The notes: generated by a model from the letters alone, not told the origin. A DNA stretch of 64,000 bases from Fulvivirga lutea (GCF_017068455.1 NZ_CP070608.1:2027488-2091487), one strand, 5' to 3'. Counted from the first letter of the stretch, positions 26,469 through 36,023 are shown. Made by a program: numbers and translations.

Positions 26469-27883
26469 GAATTGTAGTTGTTTTACTTTTCATTTGCCTG
26501 AGACTGCCAGCCTACGGACAGTCTGATACTACTGTGGTACTCACTTTTGATGAGTACTATAGCTTGGTGATTAACAACCATCCGATTGTTAAGCAGTCTG
26601 AACTCCTTACTGCTGACGCAGCAATGGAATTAAGGTTAGCCAGAGGGTCATTCGACCCTAAACTGGAAGGCACCTGGGATTTTAAGGAGTTTAAAGATTC
26701 AGAATATTACAACAAGCTCGATGTCTCATTGAAGATACCTACCTGGTTTCCTGTTAATCCAGTAGTTGGGATGCAAAGAAATTTAGGCGAGTATCTCAGT
26801 TCAGAAAATTTCATATCAGAAGAAACGGATTACCAGCAGGTTTATGCCGGGGTTTCTGTACCTATTGGTCAAGGGTTGTTTATCGATCAGCGTAGAGCTA
26901 CCATCAGGCAAGCACAATTACTTCAGGAAATGGCTGAGGCCGAACAGATAAAGGCCATTAACAAAATTTTATTAACGGCAACAAAAGATTATTGGGAGTG
27001 GTACTTCGCCTATAACAATTATGAGTTGTTACAGCGTAGTATTGCTCTGGCACAAGATATTTTCGATCGAACCAAAATGGCACACGAATACGGTGAGGCC
27101 GCTCCGATAGATACAGTGCAGGCCAAAATTAATTTGCTTAATAGAATTACGGCAATGCAGCAAGCCAACATAGATAGAATAAAGGCCGGCCTGAATTTAT
27201 CTAATCATTTATGGACACCGGACGGAGCACCACTGGAATTAGAATTGAATGTAATACCCGAGCAACCACTTGTGAATACACTATCTGCATCATTGCTCTC
27301 TGAGTTACTTAATATGGCCCTTGAAAACCATCCGGAGTTAAGAAAATTGGATTTAAAGAATCAATCGCTAATGGTAGATAGAAGGTTGGCGAGAGAAAAT
27401 ATCAAGCCTAAGTTAAACCTTAACTACTATTTATTAGATCAGCCATTTGATTATGAAGGAAATACGAATGATTTGATTTTTGATGAAAACTATAAAGTAG
27501 GAGTGGAGTTTGCTTTCCCTATCTTTTTACGAAAAGAGAGAGCTAAACTTAGCCAGACCAATATCAAATTAGAGCAAAACAGCTATCAGCTGGATTTTAC
27601 CGAACGACAGGTATTGAATGACATCAATGCTCAATATAATGAAGCGGTGACAACGGCTAACATACTTGAGCAGCAGCAGGAAATGGTGAATAATTATGAA
27701 TTACTCCTAACGGCTGAGCGCCTCAACTTAGAAAATGGTGAGAGCGATCTGTTTAAACTAAACGTACAGATGGATAAACTCATTGAGTCGCAGTCGAAGC
27801 TGATTAAGTTGAAATCGGCCTACCAAAAAGATGTAGCAACACTTTACTGGGCTGCCGGTATTAGTAATTTGGGCAGAAATTAA
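26465..27883 (+). CDS. TolC-family outer-membrane efflux protein
   Basis: A 472-aa protein with a signal peptide (VVVLLFICLRLPAYGQ) and the duplicated coiled-coil/beta-barrel outer-membrane efflux protein fold. Long helices include the AQLLQEMAEAEQIKAINKIL region and the C-terminal QQQEMVNNYELLLTAERLNLENGE region. It forms the exit duct of the ABC-HlyD exporter encoded just upstream (ATGA overlap). It is the last gene of the operon and its stop is 3 bp from the convergent DUF4287 gene. Confidence 0.92.
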   Translation: MRIVVVLLFICLRLPAYGQSDTTVVLTFDEYYSLVINNHPIVKQSELLTADAAMELRLARGSFDPKLEGTWDFKEFKDSEYYNKLDVSLKIPTWFPVNPVVGMQRNLGEYLSSENFISEETDYQQVYAGVSVPIGQGLFIDQRRATIRQAQLLQEMAEAEQIKAINKILLTATKDYWEWYFAYNNYELLQRSIALAQDIFDRTKMAHEYGEAAPIDTVQAKINLLNRITAMQQANIDRIKAGLNLSNHLWTPDGAPLELELNVIPEQPLVNTLSASLLSELLNMALENHPELRKLDLKNQSLMVDRRLARENIKPKLNLNYYLLDQPFDYEGNTNDLIFDENYKVGVEFAFPIFLRKERAKLSQTNIKLEQNSYQLDFTERQVLNDINAQYNEAVTTANILEQQQEMVNNYELLLTAERLNLENGESDLFKLNVQMDKLIESQSKLIKLKSAYQKDVATLYWAAGISNLGRN

Positions 27884-27886
27884 TTC

Positions 27887-28435
27887 CTAAACGGATAAAT
27901 CATAAGCTTCTTTCAACCAGCCTTTAAGTTCAGAATCAACATTCTTAATATCAGTAATTTGAACTCTGTGAGTACACATGGTTCCAAACGGACCTGAATG
28001 CTCAAGGCGATTTGTAAATTCCTTTCCAGGAAGCTTCAGGCCTAAATCGATACGTGTTTTTGTAGCAGGTTTTATTAAAGCAAATTGCCTTTTTCTGATG
28101 ATGCTTACACTGCCTTTCTTCGGGGTAACTGTTACATCCTTTCCAAAACTAGTAACTACTTTTAAAAGCGCTTCGTAGAAGGGTTTCAGGTTTTCTTTTC
28201 CTTCATATTGGTTGGCAACTAGGTCTTCCTCTGAGCTGTTATCTTCTTTAGACAATAGAACAATGGTATTGGCAAAACCATGAGTTACCCCATGTTCTTT
28301 CTTTAGAAAATTTACAGCTTCTGAATGTTTTTCAAATGATTTTGATTTGAGCAGTTTCTTCCACTCGTCCAATGACTTGCCTGTTTTTTCAGGCATATTG
28401 TCAATCATAGTTTTTAATGCAGGTTCCATTTTCAA
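27887..28435 (-). CDS. DUF4287 plus DUF5655 domain protein
   Basis: A 182-aa soluble protein. The N-terminal part (about 5-65; MIDNMPEKTGKSLDEWKKLL, FLKKEHGVTHGFANTIV) fits DUF4287. The C-terminal part (about 75-180; YEALLKVVTSFGKDVTV, FALIKPATKTRIDLGLKL) fits DUF5655. The combination is frequent in Bacteroidota and is thought to bind nucleic acid or carry out an unknown housekeeping role. The starts at M1 and M3 are equivalent. It converges on the export operon. Confidence 0.85.
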   Translation of the reverse strand: MKMEPALKTMIDNMPEKTGKSLDEWKKLLKSKSFEKHSEAVNFLKKEHGVTHGFANTIVLLSKEDNSSEEDLVANQYEGKENLKPFYEALLKVVTSFGKDVTVTPKKGSVSIIRKRQFALIKPATKTRIDLGLKLPGKEFTNRLEHSGPFGTMCTHRVQITDIKNVDSELKGWLKEAYDLSV

Positions 28436-28564
28436 AGTGTTTATTTCAGCAGGATTGAAATAAAGATAATAAATTCATGCCAATGGGTATTGTGCTTTGA
28501 GTTTACCAAACCATGCTATCAATAGATGCGAATACGAATTCGTAGAAATGAATTAGGAATGAAA

Positions 28565-29347
28565 TTATCTCACCTTAGCTCTTCGTACCACTTTATTAAA
28601 TAATGCAGGAAAAAATCGCTTCAGATAAACTCCATAAACCTCTTTACCTCCAATGTTTACTTCAGCTTTATTTTTTTCGATAGCCCGAATCATTTTTTTA
28701 GCAAAAATATCGGCAGGCATTCCGTTGGCTTGAGCGCTGTCCATCTCGTTAAGTGTAGAGCCATCCTCAGTAAGTGCGTTTACCGACACATTAGTCTTCA
28801 CGAAGCCTGGGCAGACCATTGTAATCTTAATATTATCCTGATAAACTTCAGCTCTTAATGCATCAAAAAAGCCATGTAGAGCATGTTTTGATGCCGCATA
28901 ACCTGAGCGGTATGGTGTGCCGAATTTTCCTACAAGACTTGTTACAACTGCTATGCGGCCGGCCTTCTTCTCCTGAAAATGTGGTAAAAGCGCTTTGGTC
29001 AATGCTATTGTGCCCAGATAGTTTACATCCATTAATTTTTTATCTACGGATAAATCCGTTTTTGCTGCCAACGAGCGCTGGCTGATACCTCCGTTATTTA
29101 TAAGTAGGTCAACCTTTCCAAAAAGTTTTATAGCTGAGTCAGCTTTACTTTTTAGTGAATCAAGGTCGCCTAAATCTAGTGGCAACACCTTTATATTTTC
29201 CGGATATTTTGCCTGAATTTGTTGGAGAACACTTTCCCTACGTGCTGAAATTATTAGCTGATTATTTTCAGCTAATGCATGAACTAATGCTTCTCCAATG
29301 CCTGAAGATGCTCCTGTGATCCATATAACTTTGTTTTCTAGTTTCAT
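28565..29347 (-). CDS. SDR family oxidoreductase
   Basis: A 260-aa classical short-chain dehydrogenase. It has the cofactor motif TGASSGIG (about 11-18), NNGG (NAG variant, about 88), the catalytic Ser in VVTSLVGKFG, and the Tyr/Lys pair in YAASKHAL. The C-terminal MVCPGFVKTNVS phrase resembles the DHRS7-like group. The substrate is unknown. It is monocistronic, flanked by ~130-bp and ~90-bp gaps without clear elements. Confidence 0.92.
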   Translation of the reverse strand: MKLENKVIWITGASSGIGEALVHALAENNQLIISARRESVLQQIQAKYPENIKVLPLDLGDLDSLKSKADSAIKLFGKVDLLINNGGISQRSLAAKTDLSVDKKLMDVNYLGTIALTKALLPHFQEKKAGRIAVVTSLVGKFGTPYRSGYAASKHALHGFFDALRAEVYQDNIKITMVCPGFVKTNVSVNALTEDGSTLNEMDSAQANGMPADIFAKKMIRAIEKNKAEVNIGGKEVYGVYLKRFFPALFNKVVRRAKVR

Positions 29348-29436
29348 CTATCATTCACAATAAAAAGAATGTATTAAGTTACAAACTTGACAATACACTT
29401 TAATCTATCTTACTAATTCTAGTTTATAAAGCGTTA

Positions 29437-31881
29437 TTATTCTTGCCTCAGTGTATTGGCTGGGTTAGTGTGTGCTGCTTTTAAAGTTTTCCAGCCGACT
29501 GTAAGTAGTGCTATGAAAGACGTAATTAACCCTGAAATTAAAAAAATACTTACATTCAGGTTAATACGATAAGCAAACTCATTAAGCCAATAATCCATAA
29601 CTAACCATGCCAATATCGCACCAATTACAAATCCGATTAGAACTTGCTTTAAAAAAGCAAAAGAAAGCAGCAGCATAACTTGTTGCACAGTTGCACCCAG
29701 TACCTTTCTAATACCTATTTCTTTAATCCTTCTATCTACCATGAAAGAGGCTAATCCAAATAGTCCAAGACATGAGATAATCATACAGACTGAAGTGAAG
29801 TAGGTGATTAGCTTGCCTTCCTTTTCTTCCGTTTTGTAGAGCTGGTCTATATTGTCATCCAAAAATGAATAATTAAAAGGCGTACCTGGAGAGTATTTCT
29901 CCCATAGCTTTTGTATGTGTGATATTGATCCTTGAATATCATTATTTACTATTTTTATATTTATGAATCTTACACCAAACTCATAGTTTAATAAAAGTGC
30001 GAACGGTTTGATATCTTGATGTAATGTAGCGTAATGAAAATCTTTAACTACACCAATTACTTTACCGTCAGTACCCCATCCATTTTGAATTCTGGTTCCG
30101 AGAATAGACTCATTTGTCATACCTAAAGCCTTAACCGCAGCCTCATTTAATATTGCAGCTGAAGAATCTGATGCACGATTTTCATCAAAAAATCGTCCAC
30201 TTAACAGTTCAATATTTATAGTTTCCGGATATGTGTGATCTACATTTAGAAATTCCCAATTTACCGGATCATCTGGCCTTATGTCTGGTAACGATATGGG
30301 TGCACTGTGCCTTCCTTGCATAATAATAGCTGAAGAAGCAGATACACTTGCAATGTTAGGATGTATGTTTAATTCCCGTTTCAGTCTACTGTACTGAGAT
30401 TGTAGACCATCACCTCGGAGAGGAATTGTAATAATATAGTCTTGCTTAAATCCTAAGGGTTTGTTTTTTACAAATGCCAACTGATCGGTTATTACAATTG
30501 TCCCGATTAGTAATAATACAGCAATAGTAAACTGCCCAACCACCAATATTTGTCTGAAAAGTTCACCTTTGAATACACCAGATAAATTATTTTTTAATAC
30601 GTTGAGAGGGCTAAATGAAGAAAGGTAAAAGGCAGGGTAGCTACCAGCTAAAATCCCAACAAATAAAATAAGAATGGTGCTATAGCCCCAGAACCAATCA
30701 TTCTGTAAATAGCTATTGGCAATGTGGGTTCCTGCAAATTCATTTAAGTATGGAAGTAGTACTTCTACACCTATCACACCAAATATAAAACTCACAATAG
30801 CTAGTAAGAGAGATTCACCAATAAACTGCCCGATAAGTTGCTCTCGGCTACTTCCTAACGCTTTTCTAATCCCTATTTCCTTTGTTCTTTGTGATGCCTG
30901 TGCTGTAGCAAGATTCATAAAATTGAAGCATGCAATAAGTAATATTAAAAAGGCAATGGAACTCAGAATATACAATGATTTAACATCACCATTATCTTCA
31001 AACTCACCGGCTAAATTTGACTTCAAATGTATATCATGAATATTCTGTAAATATGCTGTGTAGCGCGAAGAGTCTTGTTGGAGTTTAAGATCCAGATACT
31101 CATTTACCATTTCTTCTAATCGAGGATCTTTGTTGTTATTAACTCTTAAATAAGTAATCCAAAATGGTGTGCTCCAACTATCCATTCGATCATAATCCTG
31201 AATCCACCATTCATCGGCAATAGTAGAAAGACTGGCAAAAAAATGTGGGTGAAAATGCGATTGTTCAGGAACACTCGGCATGATACCTGTTATTTCAAGT
31301 GGTATTGATGAATCACCGTTAACATAATTAATTACCTCGCCAATTGGATTGGAATCACCAAAATATTTGAAAGCAATGTTTTCATCAATAACAACGGTAT
31401 TGGGTCTCACTAAAGCCTCAGAAATGTTTCCATTTTTTAGCTTAAATCCGAAAACGTCAAAAACTGTTGGGTCGGTCCAGAAAAATTGCCCTTCGAAAAA
31501 CTGCTTATCCTCTTTTTCATAGTTAATTATAATGTCGGCACGGTATTTAAAGAATCTGGTGTATGACTCTATGTTTTTGAACTCACGAGTTAATTCTGGC
31601 CCCCATAAACCCGGTGTATAAGTTAGATGATTAATATCATCTGTATTTGCTGACTTAATTTTAGAAGTTATACGAACAATATTTTCAGATTTTGGAAAGT
31701 GCTTGTCATATACGAGTTGATACTGTACAAATAAGAGTATAAGCAATGCGCTACAAATACTTATAGCTAACCCAATTACATTTATAGCCGTGTATGATTT
31801 ATTTCTCAATAAATTACGTAGTGCAACTTTTAGGTAATTCTGTATTAAAAATGTGGGTGAATTATTTATGGTAGATTTCAT
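29437..31881 (-). CDS. MacB-like/FtsX-type ABC permease
   Basis: An 814-aa inner-membrane permease with a duplicated layout. An N-terminal helix (YTAINVIGLAISICSALLILLFV) is followed by a MacB-like periplasmic core, a first FtsX domain with EIGIRKALG, a second periplasmic core, and a second FtsX domain with EIGIRKVLG and a terminal NPANTLRQE. Such proteins in Bacteroidota often pair with a separate ATPase that is not encoded here. They probably move or sense substrates at the periplasmic face rather than transporting through the bilayer. A 12-bp inverted repeat lies upstream. Confidence 0.92.
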   Translation of the reverse strand: MKSTINNSPTFLIQNYLKVALRNLLRNKSYTAINVIGLAISICSALLILLFVQYQLVYDKHFPKSENIVRITSKIKSANTDDINHLTYTPGLWGPELTREFKNIESYTRFFKYRADIIINYEKEDKQFFEGQFFWTDPTVFDVFGFKLKNGNISEALVRPNTVVIDENIAFKYFGDSNPIGEVINYVNGDSSIPLEITGIMPSVPEQSHFHPHFFASLSTIADEWWIQDYDRMDSWSTPFWITYLRVNNNKDPRLEEMVNEYLDLKLQQDSSRYTAYLQNIHDIHLKSNLAGEFEDNGDVKSLYILSSIAFLILLIACFNFMNLATAQASQRTKEIGIRKALGSSREQLIGQFIGESLLLAIVSFIFGVIGVEVLLPYLNEFAGTHIANSYLQNDWFWGYSTILILFVGILAGSYPAFYLSSFSPLNVLKNNLSGVFKGELFRQILVVGQFTIAVLLLIGTIVITDQLAFVKNKPLGFKQDYIITIPLRGDGLQSQYSRLKRELNIHPNIASVSASSAIIMQGRHSAPISLPDIRPDDPVNWEFLNVDHTYPETINIELLSGRFFDENRASDSSAAILNEAAVKALGMTNESILGTRIQNGWGTDGKVIGVVKDFHYATLHQDIKPFALLLNYEFGVRFINIKIVNNDIQGSISHIQKLWEKYSPGTPFNYSFLDDNIDQLYKTEEKEGKLITYFTSVCMIISCLGLFGLASFMVDRRIKEIGIRKVLGATVQQVMLLLSFAFLKQVLIGFVIGAILAWLVMDYWLNEFAYRINLNVSIFLISGLITSFIALLTVGWKTLKAAHTNPANTLRQE

Positions 31882-31964
31882 AGATATGACTTAATTTTAA
31901 ATCATATGGTTCAATGACTATGCCACCACTAAAAATTCCAATTGGGACCTGTTATGTATCATTT

Positions 31965-31997
31965 TAAAAAACTTAATGTTTCATTATGAAACATTAA
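31965..31997 (-). terminator. Probable terminator of folA-thioesterase transcript (long inverted repeat)
   Basis: A perfect 12-bp inverted repeat TTAATGTTTCAT-T-ATGAAACATTAA (31973-31997) is followed on the minus strand by GTTTTTTAAAA. This fits an intrinsic terminator after the thioesterase stop at 32030. The symmetric AT-rich stem could instead be an operator for the permease gene starting at 31881. Confidence 0.55.
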
Positions 31998-32029
31998 TGT
32001 TCAAAATAGTACATGGAAAAAAGAAGCCT

Positions 32030-32479
32030 TCACTTAGCTTTTGAAAGTTCAAAACTTTCCGTTTTGGGCATGCTTTTTAATAAATCTACCACTTCTTTTG
32101 GTGGATGCGCCAGCTTTCTTTGTACAAGATCTAACCAGGCACCATCTATGTTTAATTCTGCTGCTTTAATACCATCAGGCCTAAATATCTCATGGTAAAA
32201 CGACCAACGGGTTCCATCTTCTCGCATTTTTGATAGCGCCACCGTGAGCGTGATATTACCTTGCATACCAATTTCACGTAAAAAGATGGTTTCTTCTCTA
32301 AACAATATAGGGCCAATCTTCAACTCTTCCATTAACTTGATGTTAATGCCAGCTTCTTCAAAAATTTTCAAACGCATATGAGCAGCATAGTCGTTATAAG
32401 CAGAGTGACGCATATGACGATTAGGGTCGAGATCTGACCATTGAACTTCGAATTCCTTTTTTAGTGGTTTATCTGTCAT
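32030..32479 (-). CDS. Acyl-CoA thioesterase, 4HBT hotdog family
   Basis: A 149-aa hotdog-fold protein. The opening strand and helix [21 protein letters not shown] carries the Asp catalytic position typical of 4-hydroxybenzoyl-CoA-like thioesterases (WSDLDxNxHM, in parts). Later segments [15 protein letters not shown] and [19 protein letters not shown] complete the fold. The exact acyl substrate is unknown. It overlaps the end of folA by 11 bp, implying translational coupling. Confidence 0.9.
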   Translation of the reverse strand: MTDKPLKKEFEVQWSDLDPNRHMRHSAYNDYAAHMRLKIFEEAGINIKLMEELKIGPILFREETIFLREIGMQGNITLTVALSKMREDGTRWSFYHEIFRPDGIKAAELNIDGAWLDLVQRKLAHPPKEVVDLLKSMPKTESFELSKAK

Positions 32480-32978
32480 TTTTTCTCTCGTAAGTTACAA
32501 AGTCAAATTCATGTTTATGCTTTTCATCAGTGGGATGGTTCTTTCTATCAATTTCAACCCATTCTGATGTATCATATTTTGGAAAGTAGGCATCACCGTC
32601 AAAAGATTCTTTTATTTCAGTAATATACATAGTATCAGCAACGGATAAACCCAATTTATAAATTTCACCACCACCAATAATAAAGGCTTCATTTTCGCCA
32701 TTTTTCCGAGCAATTTCTAATGCTTCTTCCAATGAATTAACCACTTCAGCACCATCAATGGTAAGACTCTTTTGCCTTGTTACTACAATATTGGTTCTGT
32801 TTGGAAGTGGACTAAACTTTGGAGGCAACGACTCAAAGTTTTTGCGACCCATAATTACATGATGCCCTGTAGTCTTAGTCATGAAAAATTTCATATCATC
32901 GGGTAATCTCCATACGAGATCATTATCCTTACCTATTACTCTATTTTCGGCCACAGCCGCTATCATTGATATTTTCAT
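32469..32978 (-). CDS. folA: Dihydrofolate reductase
   Basis: A 169-aa enzyme that reduces dihydrofolate to tetrahydrofolate with NADPH. It has the standard features [27 protein letters not shown] (in parts, with the active-site Asp in LPDD), [17 protein letters not shown] and [10 protein letters not shown]. Length and order match bacterial FolA. It is first in a two-gene unit with a thioesterase. No thymidylate synthase gene is adjacent. Confidence 0.96.
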   Translation of the reverse strand: MKISMIAAVAENRVIGKDNDLVWRLPDDMKFFMTKTTGHHVIMGRKNFESLPPKFSPLPNRTNIVVTRQKSLTIDGAEVVNSLEEALEIARKNGENEAFIIGGGEIYKLGLSVADTMYITEIKESFDGDAYFPKYDTSEWVEIDRKNHPTDEKHKHEFDFVTYERKNDR

Positions 32979-33039
32979 TTTTAACTTTTTACCTTATCTG
33001 ACTTAGCGATGTTTAAATTGTTATTCAAGAATTGCTGAT

Positions 33040-33103
33040 AATCCCGGAGGGATTAAACATTAATAAAAAATTAAAATTAACGAATTGTAACCCTGAAAGG
33101 GTT
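33040..33103 (+). repeat. REP-like palindrome pair 1, downstream of the transposase
   Basis: AATCCC-GGA-GGGATT (33040-33054) and AACCCT-GAA-AGGGTT (33089-33103) are 34 bp apart, followed by GAACCTATCAT. The layout matches pair 3 (33706-33769) in the same orientation, including the flanking AAA(C/T)-rich spacer and the GAACC(T/C)ATCAT tail. It lies just after the stop of the minus-strand transposase. Confidence 0.75.
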
Positions 33104-33110
33104 GAACCTA

Positions 33111-33557
33111 TCATAGCAAATATTTTTCATCAAATTCAACTTCATGTGATATTAACATATTCTTATATTCTTCCAAAAAAGAGGATTCAGAATGATGTTT
33201 TTCCTGATTCATTACATAATTAATTAACCTTTCTTTCGCTTTGATTGAATAGGTGAATGCTCCATAACCCTCTTGCCAGCCTTTGAAATTTGGAAATAAT
33301 TTTTCCTCCTTTATAAATGCCGTGCTTGCAAGTTTAATATCTTTAACCAGACTTGATAGTGAAACTGTAGGATGTAAATGGGTTAAAATATGGATATGGT
33401 CTTTAATTCCATTGATTCTATACAAATGGCATTTCTTATTTTCTAATAACCTCGAAATATATTTAAACAGTTTCTCTCTGTTCAATTTTGATAATGATTT
33501 TTCTCGACCTTTTGTACTGAATACAATTTGATATAGAATCTGTGTGTAGGTGCTCAT
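33111..33557 (-). CDS. REP-associated tyrosine transposase (IS200-like Y1 transposase)
   Basis: A 148-aa single-strand HUH-type transposase. The HUH motif is in IKDHIHILTHLHP and the single catalytic tyrosine is probably in RLINYVMNQEKHH. Length suits a full Y1 transposase domain. It lacks IS605 orfB and canonical IS200 ends. Instead it is bracketed by paired REP-like palindromes in opposite orientation. That makes it a domesticated RAYT that spreads or maintains REPs rather than an autonomous insertion sequence, by analogy with known RAYTs. Confidence 0.88.
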   Translation of the reverse strand: MSTYTQILYQIVFSTKGREKSLSKLNREKLFKYISRLLENKKCHLYRINGIKDHIHILTHLHPTVSLSSLVKDIKLASTAFIKEEKLFPNFKGWQEGYGAFTYSIKAKERLINYVMNQEKHHSESSFLEEYKNMLISHEVEFDEKYLL

Positions 33558-33563
33558 ATGTTA

Positions 33564-33624
33564 AACCCTTTCAGGGTTGCTATAATATTAAACTTTCTAT
33601 TTATGTTGAATCCCCTTGGGATTC
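33564..33624 (-). repeat. REP-like palindrome pair 2, immediately upstream of the transposase
   Basis: AACCCT-TTC-AGGGTT (33564-33578) and GAATCCC-CTT-GGGATTC (33608-33624). Read on the minus strand, the order is the same as in pairs 1 and 3 read on the plus strand, so pair 2 is inverted relative to them. It begins 7 bp before the transposase ATG. Confidence 0.75.
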
Positions 33625-33705
33625 GCTCTTTCAATTCGTTGGTTACACTTTGATTGCCATTTACAATATGGATTGGAAATAATTACTATTAATTTACCTA
33701 ATATC

Positions 33706-33769
33706 AATCCCAGAGGGATTAAATGTGAATAAATCTAAAAATCTAAAAAATTGAAACCCTAACGGGTTT
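33706..33769 (+). repeat. REP-like palindrome pair 3
   Basis: AATCCC-AGA-GGGATT (33706-33720) and AAACCC-TAAC-GGGTTT (33754-33769), followed by GAACCCATCAT. It is homologous to pair 1 in order, spacing and tail. Confidence 0.75.
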
Positions 33770-33860
33770 GAACCCATCATGGATACTTTCTATGAAACTG
33801 GATTCTATTCTCATTTAATCCTTTCAAGATGAGATGGTATTTTGCTTTATTCCTTCAGGA

Positions 33861-34778
33861 TTATAATTTATTCCCCCTTAAAAACTCCTCAATCTCCATA
33901 CGCTTTTTGCCTTCTAGTTGTAACTCTTTCACATCAATAAAGCCATTATTAGTAGCGAAATGCAGATACGATTTTCCATCGGTACTATACTCTCCTGCAT
34001 TTTTGCTGTGAGGTTTAACCACTGGTTTAGTGATGTATATCTTCAGGTTTTTACCATTCAGGGTTGTCCATGCAGCAGGGTAGGGCGATAAGCCTCTGAT
34101 AAAATCATACACCTTTTCTGTGGGTTGGCTCCAATCAATTTCACAAGTCTCCCTGAAAATTTTAGGTGCATGTTTTAGTTCCTGATCCTCATTTTGTGCT
34201 ATTTGAGGGTAATCTTCATTAGCAATCGCCTGAGTTGTTTTTAGTACGAGCCCGGCACCCTTTTCCATTAGTCTTGCATATAAATCACCAACAGTATCTT
34301 CATTTCGAATGGTTTCTTTCTCCTGAAAAATTATTTTGCCGGTATCAATTTCATGCTTCAGAAAAAAGGTTGTGACACCTGTTTCTTTTTCGCCATTAAT
34401 AATTGCCCAGTTTATAGGTGCAGCACCACGGTATTGCGGTAGTAATGATGCATGCAAATTAAAGGTGCCAATTTCTGGCATGTTCCAAACAACTTCAGGC
34501 AACATTCTAAAGGCTACAACAATCTGCAGATTGGCATTATAGCTTTTGAGTTCTTCAATAAACTCAGGGCTTTTCAGATTTGTAGGTTGCAACACTGGTA
34601 TATTATGCTTCACAGCACAATCTTTTACTGGTGATGTAGCTAATTGCTGGCCGCGGCCTTTTGGCCTGTCAGGCGCTGTAATTACAGCAACAACATTAAA
34701 GTTATTTTCAATTAATATTTCCAGACTGGGAACTGCAAAATCAGGCGTTCCCATGTATATAATTCGTAAATCCTGCAT
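33861..34778 (-). CDS. fmt: Methionyl-tRNA formyltransferase
   Basis: A 305-aa enzyme that formylates initiator Met-tRNA using 10-formyltetrahydrofolate. The N-terminal formyltransferase domain has IIYMGTPDFAVPSLE, the catalytic FNLHASLLPQYRGAAPINWAI (in parts, with Asn/His) and HEIDTGKIIFQE. The C-terminal OB-like domain (from about 205) starts near CEIDWSQP. It is 33 bp downstream of the DUF1343 gene on the same strand and followed by REP elements. No def gene is adjacent. Confidence 0.96.
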   Translation of the reverse strand: MQDLRIIYMGTPDFAVPSLEILIENNFNVVAVITAPDRPKGRGQQLATSPVKDCAVKHNIPVLQPTNLKSPEFIEELKSYNANLQIVVAFRMLPEVVWNMPEIGTFNLHASLLPQYRGAAPINWAIINGEKETGVTTFFLKHEIDTGKIIFQEKETIRNEDTVGDLYARLMEKGAGLVLKTTQAIANEDYPQIAQNEDQELKHAPKIFRETCEIDWSQPTEKVYDFIRGLSPYPAAWTTLNGKNLKIYITKPVVKPHSKNAGEYSTDGKSYLHFATNNGFIDVKELQLEGKKRMEIEEFLRGNKL

Positions 34779-34811
34779 AACTCGATTAATTGCTGCAAAG
34801 CTAGGAAAGCA

Positions 34812-35984
34812 CTATTCAAAATCTTTGTATAGCAGGTACTTCTTTCTCATCTTCTTATAAGCATTCAGCTTACTGGCCCACGTTGCCTTTATATCTCTTT
34901 CACTCAAGCCAGCTTTAATTTGTTGGATAGTAGAATCATTGCCCACAAGCTTATTAAAATAATCTTTGAAGAACTGATCCTGTTCATCAAACATTTCATA
35001 AAACTCTAACAGGTATTTGAGCGTGAAATGAGGTTTAAAATCTATTTTGGAGAGGTCATAGCCATAGCATTTTTTGCCCTCCAATGGCGGATTAACCGAC
35101 ATTCCAGGTATGGACTTTGGAGTGAAACTGTACTTTAACTCAGTTAACTCAGGATGACCAATAATAGTAAAAGGTTGCTGAGTGCCACGTCCTACGCTCA
35201 CTGCCGTTCCTTCAAAAAGTGCCAGTGAAGGATATAATTTTATCGATTGATCATTAGGTAAATTTGGTGATGGCTTTACTGGCAATGAGTAAACAGTGGA
35301 ATGCGTATATCCTTTCACGAAGATAACGGTTAATTCACACTTTCCTGCTTCTAGCCAGCCTTCTCCGTTAATCATAGTCGCTAGTTCACCCACGGTTAAA
35401 CCGTGAACAATAGGTATTGGATGCACTCCAACATAAGATTTCTTTTTAGGGTCTAAAATCGGCCCATCAACATACATACCATTGGGATTAGGCCTGTCGA
35501 GTACGATAAACTTTGTTCCAGTTTTGGCGCATGCTTCCATGGCATAATGCATGGCAGTGATAAATGTATAAAACCGAACTCCAACATCCTGGATGTCAAA
35601 CAGTAAGACATCTACATCTGAGATAAGCTTTTCCGGTATGTACTTGTTATCACCATAAATCGAAACGATAGGAATGCCCGTTTTTTCATCTTTAGCATCC
35701 TTAATATCCACCCCATCGGATTTATCGCCTCTAAAGCCATGCTCAGGCGCGAGCACTTTAACTATATTCACTTTATTGGCCAGTAAAACATCTACAATAT
35801 GCTGTTCGCCTACCAATGACGAGTGATTGGCAAGCAAAGCCACTTTTTTATCATTCAATAGAGGTAAATAAAGCTGTGTTTGCTCAGCACCCACTACAAT
35901 GGCTTCAGAGTTGGGCTGATTATTTTGTCCAATGCATGAAAGATTGGTAAGTAATAGGATAAATAAGAAGATGGGTTTTTGCAT
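34812..35984 (-). CDS. DUF1343/NamZ-like exo-beta-N-acetylmuramidase, lipoprotein
   Basis: A 390-aa protein with a signal peptide and possible lipobox (LLLTNLSC, Cys about residue 17). The DUF1343 family includes NamZ, which removes terminal N-acetylmuramic acid from peptidoglycan fragments. Family phrases are VALLANHSSLV, LAPEHGFRGDKSDG, DVLLFDIQDVGVRFYTFI, VLDRPNPNG and SVGRGTQQPF. It probably acts in the periplasm in cell-wall recycling. It is divergent from the permease gene at 36024 with a 39-bp gap. Confidence 0.9.
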   Translation of the reverse strand: MQKPIFLFILLLTNLSCIGQNNQPNSEAIVVGAEQTQLYLPLLNDKKVALLANHSSLVGEQHIVDVLLANKVNIVKVLAPEHGFRGDKSDGVDIKDAKDEKTGIPIVSIYGDNKYIPEKLISDVDVLLFDIQDVGVRFYTFITAMHYAMEACAKTGTKFIVLDRPNPNGMYVDGPILDPKKKSYVGVHPIPIVHGLTVGELATMINGEGWLEAGKCELTVIFVKGYTHSTVYSLPVKPSPNLPNDQSIKLYPSLALFEGTAVSVGRGTQQPFTIIGHPELTELKYSFTPKSIPGMSVNPPLEGKKCYGYDLSKIDFKPHFTLKYLLEFYEMFDEQDQFFKDYFNKLVGNDSTIQQIKAGLSERDIKATWASKLNAYKKMRKKYLLYKDFE

Positions 35985-36023
35985 TTATTTACATTTGTCG
36001 AAAGTTAAAAATAAAGAAATCGT

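Larger units (their letters stand above)
33558..33860. other. 303-bp REP-rich intergenic region between transposase and fmt
   Basis: There is no gene here. It contains REP-like pairs 2 (33564-33624) and 3 (33706-33769) plus weaker relics near 33817-33831 (AATCCTTTCAAGAT) and 33850-33862 (ATTCCTTCAGGATT). The rest is AT-rich. Hairpins close to the fmt stop may also end its transcription. Confidence 0.6.

Noticed and set aside
33040-33862. Spaced palindromes as a possible CRISPR array
   Set aside because: Units alternate between two palindrome types, occur in both orientations, have unequal gaps and lack cas genes. A REP-RAYT arrangement explains them better.
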